Part shown: positions 1-9,149 of the stretch, one piece after another | How positions within the stretch are numbered: position 1 is the stretch's first letter | How the letters are laid out: every line of letters begins with the position of its first letter | From: Verrucomicrobiia bacterium | GTDB lineage: Bacteria; Verrucomicrobiota; Verrucomicrobiia; Verrucomicrobiales; DEV007 | Assembly: GCA_030425385.1 (NCBI GenBank) | Contig: JAUIAH010000015.1 | Location: 62,001-126,000 of the forward strand | Direction: 5' to 3' | DNA: 64,000 nt | Program-made: the position numbers and the translations under genes | Notes under the pieces: model-generated | Database searches by the model: none | What the model saw: only the letters and a program-made list of their open reading frames with translations | Told to the model about the DNA's origin: nothing

Positions 1-93
1 GAGAAGGCGGGCGACGCTGTCGAAGACACCATCGAGAAAGCGGGCGATGCCGTCGAGGACGCCGGTGACGCCGTCGAAGACGCCCTTCAGTAA
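1..93 (+). CDS. C-terminal end of an acidic heptad-repeat protein (partial)
   Basis: The first 30 codons of the window read as an open frame ending in TAA at 91-93; the start lies outside the window. The visible residues are almost wholly a degenerate repeat of AGDAVED, with EKAGDAVED appearing twice. This is an amphipathic, low-complexity helical pattern rich in Ala, Asp and Glu. Such repeats occur in small stress-induced periplasmic or LEA-like proteins. Here it stands directly upstream of DUF1328 and DUF883-type genes, so it is probably the first visible member of the same envelope-stress cluster. Function is not known; the repeat and the frame are seen directly. Confidence 0.6.
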   Translation, partial: EKAGDAVEDTIEKAGDAVEDAGDAVEDALQ

Positions 94-142
94 TCCCTCA
101 ATACCTTCAACTCCAGAACGCTAAACCACACCTCTAACTATC

Positions 143-304
143 ATGTTACACTATACGATCGTCTTTCTTGTCGTCGCCATCATCGCCGCCATCCTCGGAT
201 TCAGTGGCATCGCCGGCGCCTCTGCTGGGATCGCGAAGATCTGCTTCTTCATCTTTCTCGTCCTCTTCGTGGTCTCCCTCGTCACTGGGAAAAAAGTTGG
301 ATAG
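143..304 (+). CDS. DUF1328 (YtjA-type) small membrane protein
   Basis: This 53-residue ORF reads as two hydrophobic segments, about residues 5-24 and 30-48, separated by the Gly/Ala-rich turn [13 protein letters not shown] and ended by a short basic tail GKKVG. This is the signature of the DUF1328/UPF0391 family, whose members are usually 50-60 residues and of unknown function, often stress-induced. It sits 49 bp after the repeat protein and 55 bp before the DUF883-like gene. An antisense ORF over the same bases has a low-complexity acidic product and is not believed. Confidence 0.85.
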   Translation: MLHYTIVFLVVAIIAAILGFSGIAGASAGIAKICFFIFLVLFVVSLVTGKKVG

Positions 305-359
305 CCCAAGAGAATTGAACACCAACGTTAAACACATACCAACCAAGACTAACCATACC

Positions 360-599
360 ATGAATCATACATCCACAGAAACCAAGAAGGCCCTTTCGAA
401 TGTAGCCGAACAAGCAAAAACACAACTCGTCGAGCCGGCGCAAACCGCCATGGCGAATGCGGTTCAAGACGGCGAGCAATTTGCTCGGCAGCAAGGGGAA
501 GAACTTGAGCGCTGGGTAGCCCGACAGCCGTTGACAGCCATCGGTGCAGCCTTCGGTGCAGGTCTGTTAGCCGCCGCCTTCATCCGCCTTAAGCACTAA
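360..599 (+). CDS. DUF883-like (ElaB/YqjD-type) membrane-anchored protein
   Basis: A 79-residue protein with a helical, charged N-terminal part (about residues 1-55, rich in Ala, Gln and Glu) and a C-terminal glycine-zipper membrane segment ARQPLTAIGAAFGAGLLAAA. That layout matches the DUF883/ElaB/YqjD family. Its E. coli members sit in the inner membrane and bind stationary-phase ribosomes through their N-terminal part. The frame is open further upstream, but an earlier start would overlap the DUF1328 gene; the ATG at 360 gives the normal family length. It is followed 22 bp later by the YqjE-like gene, which matches the yqjD-yqjE order of enterobacteria. Confidence 0.8.
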   Translation: MNHTSTETKKALSNVAEQAKTQLVEPAQTAMANAVQDGEQFARQQGEELERWVARQPLTAIGAAFGAGLLAAAFIRLKH

Positions 600-621
600 C
601 AGGGTTCGATTCGGCCTAGCC

Positions 622-996
622 ATGAACGCCCTGCATCCCGCCTACGAACGGAGCACGAGCCTGGTTCGATCCATGCGGACACTCACGTCCGATGTCATCG
701 ACTATGGAGAAGCTCGCATCCGACTTATCCGGGCCGAGCTGAGGGATTCCTTAGAGCGTCTCGGCGGTGCCGCGGGCATGGTGGTCATCGCCGCCATGCT
801 CGCGCTCATCGGTTACCTATTTCTAATGGCCTTCTTCTCTGTCCTCCTATCGACCTTATGGTTCAACGGGCAGATGGTGTGGCCGCTGGCCTTTATTGCC
901 TTTGGCCACCTGATCCTCTCTGCCTCTTTGGCTCTATTCGCCAAAGACCGGTGGGAGCGCGGCATTGAGATCAACCAAGAAAGCAATCACTCATAA
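622..996 (+). CDS. YqjE / phage-holin superfamily III-like membrane protein
   Basis: The 124-residue product has an N-terminal amphipathic helix with the pattern YGEARIRLIRAELRDSLERL, then two transmembrane segments at about residues 50-75 and 83-105. This is the architecture of the PF07332 family (Actinobacterial holin III/YqjE). Despite the name, most chromosomal members have no lysis role and occur beside DUF883 proteins, as here. The tail is hydrophilic. The stop is 15 bp before the next start, consistent with one operon. Confidence 0.75.
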   Translation: MNALHPAYERSTSLVRSMRTLTSDVIDYGEARIRLIRAELRDSLERLGGAAGMVVIAAMLALIGYLFLMAFFSVLLSTLWFNGQMVWPLAFIAFGHLILSASLALFAKDRWERGIEINQESNHS

Positions 997-1011
997 CTAT
1001 CATTCAACAAG

Positions 1012-1434
1012 ATGAATACAGCTACAGATACCATTGACGACATTAAAGAAGACGTAGACCATTACCGCGAACGCCTAAAAGACGATTGGCAAGATGTCCG
1101 TTCGTCCATTGATCCGAGGGATCGACTCGAGGAGGCGATTCGGCATCGCCCGAAGACGGCTCTTGGAGTGGCCGCTGCCACAGGGCTCGTCGTGGGTTCG
1201 TCCATCTTGCCATCCTCGCGCCAGAGCCCCATTGGTGTGGTGTTGGGCGGCATGATGGGATTTGCCTATCGGGGGCTTTTGATGGCTGCGGCACCCGTCT
1301 TCGCGCAGCGCGTGACGGAATGGGCCTCTCCCTCCAATCAATCACACCATCCGAACCACCAATTAAGGCCAGGCGACTTCCCCCAACACGTCGCTGATCC
1401 AAGTGGTCCCGCGACCTCCAGACACACGGCGTAG
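1012..1434 (+). CDS. YqjD/DUF3618-like membrane protein of the same cluster
   Basis: A 140-residue protein with a charged helical N-terminus, then RPKTALGVAAATGLVVGS (about residues 46-63) as a glycine-zipper membrane helix and a second hydrophobic stretch at about 72-97. The C-terminal 35 residues are polar, His/Pro-rich and probably disordered. The composition resembles DUF3618/YqjD proteins, but I do not recognise an exact family. It lies between the YqjE-like and AI-2E genes with short gaps on the same strand, so co-transcription is likely. Large antisense ORFs here are shadows. Confidence 0.65.
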   Translation: MNTATDTIDDIKEDVDHYRERLKDDWQDVRSSIDPRDRLEEAIRHRPKTALGVAAATGLVVGSSILPSSRQSPIGVVLGGMMGFAYRGLLMAAAPVFAQRVTEWASPSNQSHHPNHQLRPGDFPQHVADPSGPATSRHTA

Positions 1435-1457
1435 CGACAACTCGACGGGTTCTAAAT

Positions 1458-3308
1458 ATGGCTGATTCTATTGGCAAAAGTGACGCGGCGTCTCATGCAC
1501 TGGTGGTCGCCGCGCGCCTGGTGATCTTCACCTTGGTTTGTGCGATTCTCTATTGGGGAAAAGCGATCTTTGTGCCGGTCGCTCTGGCCATCCTCTTCAG
1601 CTTCATCCTCAGTCCGCTCGTCAAACGACTCGAACGGCTGCGGCTACCGCGCATGATCGCCGTGATCGCGGTGGCTGCGGCCGCCGCCACCGCCGTTTCC
1701 GGCCTTTTATGGGTGCTCACCACGCAGCTCGCTGCCTTTGCAGAGGAGCTACCCGCCAAACGCGAGATCATTAAGGAAAAGCTGGCGGATATTCGCGGAA
1801 TGAGCCGAGGAAATTCCATCGACGCCATTCAGGAGACTATTGAATCCGTCAACGAGGAGATCGACCAAGAAGTAGAGGAAGGGGAAACGCAAACCCCACC
1901 CGAGACGGCACCCACTCCAATCGTGAAGACAGCGAATGATGGTCCTATCGCGGTCACGGTCGTTCCCAAATCTAAGATCCTTGATTGGAATAATATCCAA
2001 GCCCTCACCCCTGTCTTCGCCTCTGCCGGGCAGGTGGCTTTAGTGCTCGTCCTTGTCATCTTCCTTCTGATCTCAGAGGAAGATATACGCGGCCGCATTG
2101 TTGGAATTGCGGGAGACAATCGTTTGGCCGTGACCACGAGCGCGCTGCATCACGCTGGTTCGCGCATCAGTCGCTATTTGAGCACCCAATTGCTTCTTAA
2201 TGGAGGTTATGGTGTCGCTGTCGCGACGGGACTTTATCTACTCAACGTCCCCTACGCTTTCTTATGGGGCGCTTGTGCGGCTGTCTTTCGTTATATCCCT
2301 TATGTGGGTCCGTGGGTGGCCGCCCTTCTCCCGCTGACCACGACATTGCTCTCCTCTCCCGGATGGGCCACTGTTGGCGCTGTCCTGTTGTTGTTCATTG
2401 TCCTTGAGATCATCAGCAACAACGTCCTGGAGCCTTGGCTTTATGGGAAGTCCGTGGGCATTCCCGCATTTGTCTTATTGATCAGTGCGATCTTCTGGAC
2501 CTGGTTGTGGGGACCCGTGGGCCTGGTGCTATCTACGCCTCTGACTGTCTGCCTTGTCGCCTTGGGGGAACACGTTGAACCCCTGCGTTTCCTGGCGCGC
2601 ATGTTCGGATCGGAAAGTCAGTTAGCCCCGCACTTACTCCTCTACCAGCGCTTATTGGCCCGTGATGACGACGGCGCCGCCACGTTGATCGCCGCCCATA
2701 CCGACGTGGAGAACCCTGATCCCATGGTCACACCCGCGGACGCTGTCTCACGAGACGTCATTGCTCCCGTCCTCTCATTGATCAAACGAGATAGTGTCCG
2801 GCAATCGCTGCACGAAGGTGAAAGGGAACGAATCCTGGCACTTCTCGCCGCCGAAATCGATGTGCTCACCGAGTCCTACGCGGTGGGGAAAGGAAAGGTC
2901 GATGGGAGCCGGATCTTGTTGTGTCCCGCCCTTGATGACATCGACGAAATCGCCGCGAAGGTCTTGGCTCTCGTCTTGAAAGCTGGAGGGGCCTCTTGCC
3001 GCGTGGTTTCCCATTCGCTCCTCGCCTCGGAGGTCAACGATCTTGCGAAGGCTGAACAGAGTCGGATGATCTGCATTGTTTCGGTCGCCCCCGGAGCAGT
3101 GGCGGCAGGGCACCGCCTTTGCAAGCGGCTCCAACGCAATGACAATACCGCTGACATCGCGATCAACCACTGGGGAGTGGTGAATGCCTCTAGCCGCCGC
3201 ACCCTCCAGAACGCCGGCGCTCGATACATCACCGAGGGGCTATGGGAAGGTCACGATTTGCTTGCTCCTATCGATCAGTTCTACGCCAGTCAGGGGGAAG
3301 CGGCCTAA
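1458..3308 (+). CDS. AI-2E (PerM) family transporter with long C-terminal domain
   Basis: A 616-residue protein. Residues about 15-375 form the AI-2E/PerM membrane domain: two N-terminal transmembrane helices, a large extracytoplasmic region, then the conserved core with FRYIPYVGPWVAALLP, NNVLEPWLYGKSVG and WTWLWGPVGLVLSTPLTVCL. Residues about 130-170 carry an acidic Pro/Thr-rich insertion. After the membrane core come about 240 extra residues ending in an alpha/beta-looking region (ILLCPALDDIDEIAAKVL, then VSVAPGAVAAGHRLCKRL), which resembles a Rossmann or B12-binding-like fold without obvious ligand residues. The family includes exporters and putative permeases; substrate is unknown here. 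The gene ends the envelope cluster and is followed by a hairpin shared with the convergent gene. Confidence 0.85.
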   Translation: MADSIGKSDAASHALVVAARLVIFTLVCAILYWGKAIFVPVALAILFSFILSPLVKRLERLRLPRMIAVIAVAAAAATAVSGLLWVLTTQLAAFAEELPAKREIIKEKLADIRGMSRGNSIDAIQETIESVNEEIDQEVEEGETQTPPETAPTPIVKTANDGPIAVTVVPKSKILDWNNIQALTPVFASAGQVALVLVLVIFLLISEEDIRGRIVGIAGDNRLAVTTSALHHAGSRISRYLSTQLLLNGGYGVAVATGLYLLNVPYAFLWGACAAVFRYIPYVGPWVAALLPLTTTLLSSPGWATVGAVLLLFIVLEIISNNVLEPWLYGKSVGIPAFVLLISAIFWTWLWGPVGLVLSTPLTVCLVALGEHVEPLRFLARMFGSESQLAPHLLLYQRLLARDDDGAATLIAAHTDVENPDPMVTPADAVSRDVIAPVLSLIKRDSVRQSLHEGERERILALLAAEIDVLTESYAVGKGKVDGSRILLCPALDDIDEIAAKVLALVLKAGGASCRVVSHSLLASEVNDLAKAEQSRMICIVSVAPGAVAAGHRLCKRLQRNDNTADIAINHWGVVNASSRRTLQNAGARYITEGLWEGHDLLAPIDQFYASQGEAA

Positions 3309-3320
3309 CCAAAGGCCGCT
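3299..3320. terminator. Convergent hairpin between AI-2E and dehydrogenase genes
   Basis: AGCGGCCT (3299-3306) pairs with AGGCCGCT (3313-3320) around a 6-base loop. The hairpin overlaps the stop codon of the AI-2E gene and lies just before the end of the convergent gene. It lacks a T-run, so it may serve both strands or only protect the 3' ends. Confidence 0.5.
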
Positions 3321-3337
3321 AGTCGACGACGGCGACG

Positions 3338-6300
3338 CTACTTCACCACCATCTCGCCATACATCGTGCGCCAATGTCCTGGGAATGTGCAGATATAAAG
3401 ATAGTTCCCAGGCGTCTCAGGGACCTTGAGCTTCAGCGTTTCGCTCTTTCCTTCTGAAAGGAGCTTGGTCGACGCCAGAACCTTGGGCGACTCCGGGATG
3501 AAATGCTTAGCCATCCCATCCGGTTGCAGTGCCATCTTGTCGGCGAGCGCACCAATCTCTTCAAGCGACCCCGGGTGCGCGAGAAGGAGATTGTGAGGAA
3601 GAATGTCAGTGTTCTCGAAGATGATCTCCACTTGTTTCCCGGCGGCCACTTCGAAAGAGGCCTTATCAAACTTGAGCTGGTGCTTGATGGTGCCAATCCG
3701 AAACACGGGCACCTGCAAGGCGGCCAACTTCTCTTTAATTGCTTTGCTAGACTCGCTATCCAGCATCGCGGAGACCGTGTTTCCTAGAGCCACGGCATCG
3801 AGGAAGGGTGCCTTATTGCGGTCATTCGCATTGATGCTCTCGGCAAAGGAAACCAGCTTGGCGGCCACAGCGGGCAACTTCGCCCTATCCCAGGCGTCTT
3901 GCCGAAGTCGGCTCATTGCCCGAATCACCGCGTGCGTGGATTGATCGCTCCCTAACAACGTTGCAAACTTAGCAAAGATCACTTTGGGATCACCCGATAG
4001 CCCGGGAGCCACACTGATGGCAGCGTCACGCACCTTGGCTTCCGAAGCATCTAACAGAGGCAGAACGCGTTCACTCGCTTGGGTGTGCGCCGCGTCTGAA
4101 GTCAAGGCAGAGACTCCAGCTAACAGATCTGCTAGGCGATCAGGATTCTTGCCCGCAAGCCCCCAGGCCTCTTCCATGAATCGACTGTTCATGAGCACGG
4201 CGTAGGCCATCTGCCTGCCGGCGGAGGTCTTCCCACCCTTTGCCAAACTCTCAAGCGCTGGACGCTGATTGAGAATCGCATCGCCCTCTTGCGGCAATAG
4301 CATCTTACCGAGATCAACGATCACACCCCGATCGGCACGGGCCCCATCCAGACGGCGAATCAAGCGCACGAGCTCATCAGCCACGTGGGTCTTGTTAGAT
4401 TTGGCAAGAGCCGTGAGCGCGGCTTCACGCTCGGCTGAGGGCATGCCGGCACGGGTAAGAATCGCTTCCTGAATGGGCTCGTAGCGCGGATTCGTGCTAT
4501 CCCTTTCCAACCCAAGCAATTCATCAATGCTCAACCGGTCTAACTGATAATCGACGATCTTACGGTCGCGATCCAACAACACGTTTGCTTGCAAGCTCCC
4601 ATCTTCCTGCTCGTCCGCCAAGTGGACGTCGAGAACGCGCATGGTCTCGTTGAGCAGGTAGTTGAGGTAATCATCCATGGGCTTGTGAAGCACCTCAAGA
4701 GCAGCGCTTGCCGCCTCTCGGCTATCGAGATAGCTCACGGCTCGGAGCGCCTCTGCACGAACGCGCGGATGATCATCCGCCAAGCGCGCCTCGATCAGCG
4801 AAAGGGGGCGGCGCACACGGTCACGCCAGAAGCTGAGGACGCGCACGGCAGCGGCCCGCGCGCGCGGGTCTTTCGCATTGAGCACTTTCTCTAGCAGGCT
4901 GCTATTCGGAGAATCATGATGCTGATGCACCCAAAGGGCTTCCAGGAGATGGTGCTCATAGTGGGGATCATTGGGGTCGAGCCGCGCAACCCATCCACCG
5001 AGAGCCTTGACCACCTCCTTCGTGGAATGCTCTCGCAGTTCCATGCGCACGTGATGACGCGTGCGTAGGATAGGATCCTTCAACAACACTAACAAGTTCT
5101 CGATTGGCTCACCAGCAATGCGAGGCGGCGTGGCCAATGGACGAGCCGGGTAAGTGATGCGCCAGATCCGACCGTGAGTTTTGTCGCGGTTGGGATCTCT
5201 GACATTGTGCTGCATGTGCCCGACGAGGGCATTGTGCCAGTCGACCACATAAAGGGCGCCGTCTGGCCCAAATTCCAGATCCACCGGCCGGAAATTGCCA
5301 TCGGCCGATTGCAAGATGGGATCGATCTCTTTGCCGCGAAAGCCGGATCCCTCGTCGTAGAAACGATGCTGAAGGATGCCGAGAAAGCCGATGCAGTTGT
5401 TGAGCAGGAAATTCCCCTGAGCACTCGGTGGGAAATGATGGCTAGAAACGATCTCACAACCCGCCGTCGGACGCACCCGCTTCGGAAAGAACTGCTTGAG
5501 CTGCGCCCGGTAGGCAAATGTGAACGGGCCAAAGTCGTCTTGGCCCTCATAGGGAACTGCCCGACTGGAAAAGGCCGTGCCCCAGTAGTTGGCGCCACCG
5601 GAGGCATCAGCCACGAAATTCTGGCCCCAATCATCGAAACAATGTCCCCACGGATTGGCGAAATTATAACTCACAAAGGTCTCCAATTTCTTCCGCGTGG
5701 GATCATACCGGTAGATACCACCATGCGCATTGCGAACCGGTCCCCAAGGCGTCTCAACCGAGGTGTGGTGGAAAGTGCCCTCATGCAAGTAGAGCCCCCC
5801 ACCAGGCCCCCAAGTGAAGGTGCTGATCGAATGATGCGAATCGGCTGAGTCAAAGCCGTGCAGGATGCGCTCGCGATGGTCCGCTTTGCCATCGCCGTCT
5901 GTGTCTTTGAGAAACACCACATCCGGCTGCTGCGCCACGTAGACGCCGCCGTCACCCACCTCGATGCCCGTGGGCACATGCAAGTCATCCGCGAAGACCG
6001 TCGACTTGTCCGCTTTGCCATCGCCATCCGTGTCTTCTAACACCACTATTTTATCAGACATCTCCTGGCCGGGCTGAACGCTTTGATACATCGGCATGGT
6101 GCACACCCAGAGCTTGCCCGCTGCATCGAAACACATCTGCACACAGTTCGCGATCTCGGGGAAATCTTCCTCGGACGCGAAGAGGTTGGCTTCATAGCCA
6201 CGCCCTAACGTCATCCTCTCCCGCGAAGCTTCTGGCGACAAGTAGTCGACGGTTCCTTCTTTGCCTTTGTTAGCCCCAAGACCAAAGTTCGATTTCACTT

Positions 6301-7264
6301 CCATCATAGGAGAGACTCCGCTGTCATCGATCGCCTCCGGCACGTTCTTCCCCTGAGCCACCGTCCACACGCGTCGTTCCCGAATAGCCGTCATCTCATC
6401 GAGGATCTGCCGTTCGCGCTCCATCACATCGGCATTCGTAAAAGACTTGTCAGGATCAAAGCGCAGACGCGACCGCCCCCCGTAGATGTAATACCCATTC
6501 ACGGCGCGATAGCGATGGAAGTATTGGTAATTCTTCTCATTCACCTCCGCCCGCAGCGCATCACTCGGCTCAGCCGCCCCCTCGTTGCCAAAGAGTCCCC
6601 GATCGAGGACGGGGGCCAGCTTCGTGTAGCCTTCCTCCGTGAGATGGATCCCATTGAGGGTGAGCCGCGATTTCTCAGCTAACAGAGACAGCGTGGGCTC
6701 AAACACATCGACGAAGACGACGCCTTCGTGATCCGCCACTACCGTGCGCATCGCGTCTGTGTAGAGACTGATCTGGCGATTCATCTCCCGCGCGTCCGGC
6801 AAGCTCCCTCCCAGACTTTCGTAGGCAATGGGAGAAATGATCGCCAAACGCGGTGCCCCTCGTCCGCTATAATCCTTGCTCAGCGTGGCCTTGATAAAGG
6901 CATCTAACTCATTGGCGAAATCCTCCAAACCATCTTCGCCATCAAACGATTCGTTGAGACCAAAGAAAGCGAGGATGACATCAGCCTTCTCTTTCGTCAG
7001 ATGCTCATCTGGCGTTCCAAAGTCCAAGGAACGCGACCGCAGAACGAGCTCATCGGCTGAGAACGCAAGATTGCGGACAACCAATTCATGTTCAGGAAAG
7101 CGCGCATGGAGTCGGCTCTCGAAATGGCCGAAATGCTGCATGCGCTCGGCCAAGGTATTTCCAATCAAGCACACGTGATCCCCCTTCTTGATCTCCAGAG
7201 GAGCCGCAGCGAGTGGCAACATCCCAAGGACGAGTGAGGCGAAAGAACAGACGATTCGTTTCAT
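3338..7264 (-). CDS. Exported SGNH - PVC-type membrane-bound dehydrogenase - HEAT - blue copper protein
   Basis: A 1308-residue exported protein beginning with a signal peptide (MKRIVCSFASLVLGM, cleavage near LAAA). Residues about 22-235 resemble an SGNH hydrolase: a degenerate first block (GNTLAERM), GLNES in place of GxND, and a C-terminal block GIHLTEEGY. Residues about 340-720 are the PVC-type membrane-bound dehydrogenase propeller, with Asp-rich loops such as DTDGDGKADKS. Residues about 740-1180 are HEAT-like helical repeats. The last 115 residues are an azurin/auracyanin-like cupredoxin with PHN supplying one His and CTFPGHWRTM supplying Cys, His and Met at the spacing of a type-1 copper site. 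The usual haem CxxCH tail of this PVC family is absent, so copper probably takes over electron transfer. The substrate is unknown, possibly a sugar or polymer fragment. Confidence 0.85.
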   Translation of the reverse strand: MKRIVCSFASLVLGMLPLAAAPLEIKKGDHVCLIGNTLAERMQHFGHFESRLHARFPEHELVVRNLAFSADELVLRSRSLDFGTPDEHLTKEKADVILAFFGLNESFDGEDGLEDFANELDAFIKATLSKDYSGRGAPRLAIISPIAYESLGGSLPDAREMNRQISLYTDAMRTVVADHEGVVFVDVFEPTLSLLAEKSRLTLNGIHLTEEGYTKLAPVLDRGLFGNEGAAEPSDALRAEVNEKNYQYFHRYRAVNGYYIYGGRSRLRFDPDKSFTNADVMERERQILDEMTAIRERRVWTVAQGKNVPEAIDDSGVSPMMEVKSNFGLGANKGKEGTVDYLSPEASRERMTLGRGYEANLFASEEDFPEIANCVQMCFDAAGKLWVCTMPMYQSVQPGQEMSDKIVVLEDTDGDGKADKSTVFADDLHVPTGIEVGDGGVYVAQQPDVVFLKDTDGDGKADHRERILHGFDSADSHHSISTFTWGPGGGLYLHEGTFHHTSVETPWGPVRNAHGGIYRYDPTRKKLETFVSYNFANPWGHCFDDWGQNFVADASGGANYWGTAFSSRAVPYEGQDDFGPFTFAYRAQLKQFFPKRVRPTAGCEIVSSHHFPPSAQGNFLLNNCIGFLGILQHRFYDEGSGFRGKEIDPILQSADGNFRPVDLEFGPDGALYVVDWHNALVGHMQHNVRDPNRDKTHGRIWRITYPARPLATPPRIAGEPIENLLVLLKDPILRTRHHVRMELREHSTKEVVKALGGWVARLDPNDPHYEHHLLEALWVHQHHDSPNSSLLEKVLNAKDPRARAAAVRVLSFWRDRVRRPLSLIEARLADDHPRVRAEALRAVSYLDSREAASAALEVLHKPMDDYLNYLLNETMRVLDVHLADEQEDGSLQANVLLDRDRKIVDYQLDRLSIDELLGLERDSTNPRYEPIQEAILTRAGMPSAEREAALTALAKSNKTHVADELVRLIRRLDGARADRGVIVDLGKMLLPQEGDAILNQRPALESLAKGGKTSAGRQMAYAVLMNSRFMEEAWGLAGKNPDRLADLLAGVSALTSDAAHTQASERVLPLLDASEAKVRDAAISVAPGLSGDPKVIFAKFATLLGSDQSTHAVIRAMSRLRQDAWDRAKLPAVAAKLVSFAESINANDRNKAPFLDAVALGNTVSAMLDSESSKAIKEKLAALQVPVFRIGTIKHQLKFDKASFEVAAGKQVEIIFENTDILPHNLLLAHPGSLEEIGALADKMALQPDGMAKHFIPESPKVLASTKLLSEGKSETLKLKVPETPGNYLYICTFPGHWRTMYGEMVVK

Positions 7265-7338
7265 AGCAAGGACGCGCGATGGCGCATGGAAGGAAGGCTA
7301 CTGGAGCTGTGAGCCGTGGCAATGCCAAATGATGCCCC

Positions 7339-7353
7339 CCAGGGCGGCCCTGG
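7339..7353. other. Short perfect inverted repeat in a divergent intergenic region
   Basis: CCAGGG and CCCTGG are separated by 3 bases in the 234-bp gap between the divergent dehydrogenase and ABC-F genes. The gap must hold both promoters, but I cannot assign -35/-10 boxes with confidence. The repeat could be an operator or a chance GC palindrome. Confidence 0.25.
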
Positions 7354-7498
7354 CGGCCCTCACCCGCCAATCTAAGAACAAATCGAGATTCTCCAAAGAT
7401 CCTAGATGCGCTTCCGCCACTCCGCGCTATAGCTGCCTACCCCACGCCTATCGCGTTTCCTAACAGAATCTCGGAAACCACTCATTGCCCTTTCGCTC

Positions 7499-9106
7499 AT
7501 GCTTACCATCCGCAAACTCAGCAAATCTTTCGGCGGCCGCACCCTCTTTGAGGACGCACAGATGCAAGTCAATTACGGAGAACGGGTCGCCCTCGTCGGC
7601 CCGAACGGCGCAGGCAAGTCAACTCTCTTCAACATCATCCTGAAGCAAGACGAACCCGATCAGGGGAAGGTCGAACGCGATGAGTGGACCATGATCGGCT
7701 ATCTCCCCCAGGAGAGCGAGGCCGTCGCGGACGAGACTGTTCTCGAAGTCGCCACGGGCCGGGCAGGTGAGTTGGAAAAGTATGAGGCCGAGCTAAAGGC
7801 CCTGGAAGACAAGGGCGATGTGGAAGGCGCTGAGTATCTAGAGGCTCAGGCCAAGTATGACGCGCTCAACGATCCTCAAATCGAGGCCAAAGCGAAGGCC
7901 ATGCTCACGGGGCTCGGCTACAAAGAAGAGGACCTTGACCGCAAAGCCCGCGAAATGAGCGGGGGCTGGATCATGCGCGCCCACCTGGCTCGACTCCTCG
8001 CCATGGAGCCCGATCTCCTCATGCTGGATGAGCCGACCAATCACCTCGATCTCATCTCGCTCCTCTGGTTCCAAGACTACCTGAAGACCTACAAAGGCGC
8101 CATCCTCATGATCTCGCACGATCGGCAATTCCTCGACGAACTCGTGCAGAAGGTCTTTGAGATCGATAATCCCAAGCTGAATCCCTACAAAGGGAACTAT
8201 TCCGACTACGAAAAGCAGAGGGAAGAGAATTTCCAACGCCAGTACACCGCCTATCGCAATCAGCAGAAGGAAATCAAAGCTCTCCAAGATTTCGCCAACA
8301 AGTTCCGATCCGTCGCCTCCAAGGCCTCCCAGGCCCAGAGCAAGCTCAAGCAGATTGAGAAGATGGATATCATCGAGAAGCCACGACGTCCCAAGAAGCC
8401 TTTCGCCTTTTGCTTTCCGCAGCCCGAGCGCGGGGGGCAACCGGCCATCACCATCTCCGGCGTCCATTTCGCCTACGGCGATCACCAAGTCTATTCCGGC
8501 GTCGACCTCACCGTGGACCGGGGCGAACGCACGGTTCTCGTGGGTCCCAATGGCGCGGGGAAATCGACCCTCCTCAAGATCCTCGCAGGCGAACTCCAGT
8601 GCCAGGAGGGCGATCGCCGCCTCGGTCATAATTGCAAGATCGGCTATTTCTCCCAGCACCGCTCCGACCAACTCGACGCCAACAACACGGTGGTCGAGGA
8701 AGTGCTCAAATGCGCTCCACCCGAGTATCGCGAAGACCAGGTCCGTGGCATCCTCGGCTCCTTCCTCTTCCGCAAAGAAGACATCTACAAGAAGACAGAC
8801 GTCCTCAGCGGAGGCGAGAAAAGCCGTCTCAATCTGGTGAAATTCCTCGTCGATCCCCCCAATCTCCTCCTCATGGATGAGCCCACGACCCACCTCGACA
8901 TCCTCAGTGTGGAATCCCTCATCATCGCCCTCGAACGCTACGAGGGCACCCTCGTCTTCATCTCGCACGACGTCCATTTCATCCGTAAGCTCGCCACCAA
9001 GGTCCTCCATGTGAAGAACGGCGAACTCCGCTCGTATCCCAGCGGCTACGACTATTTCCTGGAGAAATCAGGCGCGCTCGATGACCGCGCCGCCATTGTC
9101 GCCTGA
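7499..9106 (+). CDS. ABC-F family ATPase (translation factor type)
   Basis: A 535-residue cytoplasmic protein with two ABC domains and no membrane segments, the hallmark of ABC-F proteins that act on the ribosome. Domain 1 has Walker A GPNGAGKST (residues 34-42), the signature MSGGWIMRAHLARLL and Walker B LLMLDEPTNHLDL. Domain 2 repeats these with GPNGAGKST, LSGGEKSRLNLVKF and LLLMDEPTTHLDI. The linker between them (about residues 240-310) is charged and helical, as expected for the P-site tRNA interaction motif. The exact subfamily (Uup, EttA, YheS or YbiT type) cannot be fixed by eye. A 390-residue antisense ORF over this gene is a shadow. Confidence 0.93.
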   Translation: MLTIRKLSKSFGGRTLFEDAQMQVNYGERVALVGPNGAGKSTLFNIILKQDEPDQGKVERDEWTMIGYLPQESEAVADETVLEVATGRAGELEKYEAELKALEDKGDVEGAEYLEAQAKYDALNDPQIEAKAKAMLTGLGYKEEDLDRKAREMSGGWIMRAHLARLLAMEPDLLMLDEPTNHLDLISLLWFQDYLKTYKGAILMISHDRQFLDELVQKVFEIDNPKLNPYKGNYSDYEKQREENFQRQYTAYRNQQKEIKALQDFANKFRSVASKASQAQSKLKQIEKMDIIEKPRRPKKPFAFCFPQPERGGQPAITISGVHFAYGDHQVYSGVDLTVDRGERTVLVGPNGAGKSTLLKILAGELQCQEGDRRLGHNCKIGYFSQHRSDQLDANNTVVEEVLKCAPPEYREDQVRGILGSFLFRKEDIYKKTDVLSGGEKSRLNLVKFLVDPPNLLLMDEPTTHLDILSVESLIIALERYEGTLVFISHDVHFIRKLATKVLHVKNGELRSYPSGYDYFLEKSGALDDRAAIVA

Positions 9107-9149
9107 TGGCGCGTGGGCAGAAACAATGAATCTTTGATCGGCCGGATCC

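Noticed and set aside
146-361. Antisense acidic ORF over the DUF1328 gene
   Set aside because: The plus strand reads as a textbook DUF1328 protein; the antisense product is low complexity.
7838-9010. A 390-codon ORF antisense to the ABC-F gene
   Set aside because: The opposite strand has complete ABC-F motifs; the antisense product is a low-complexity Glu/Leu/Val-rich shadow.
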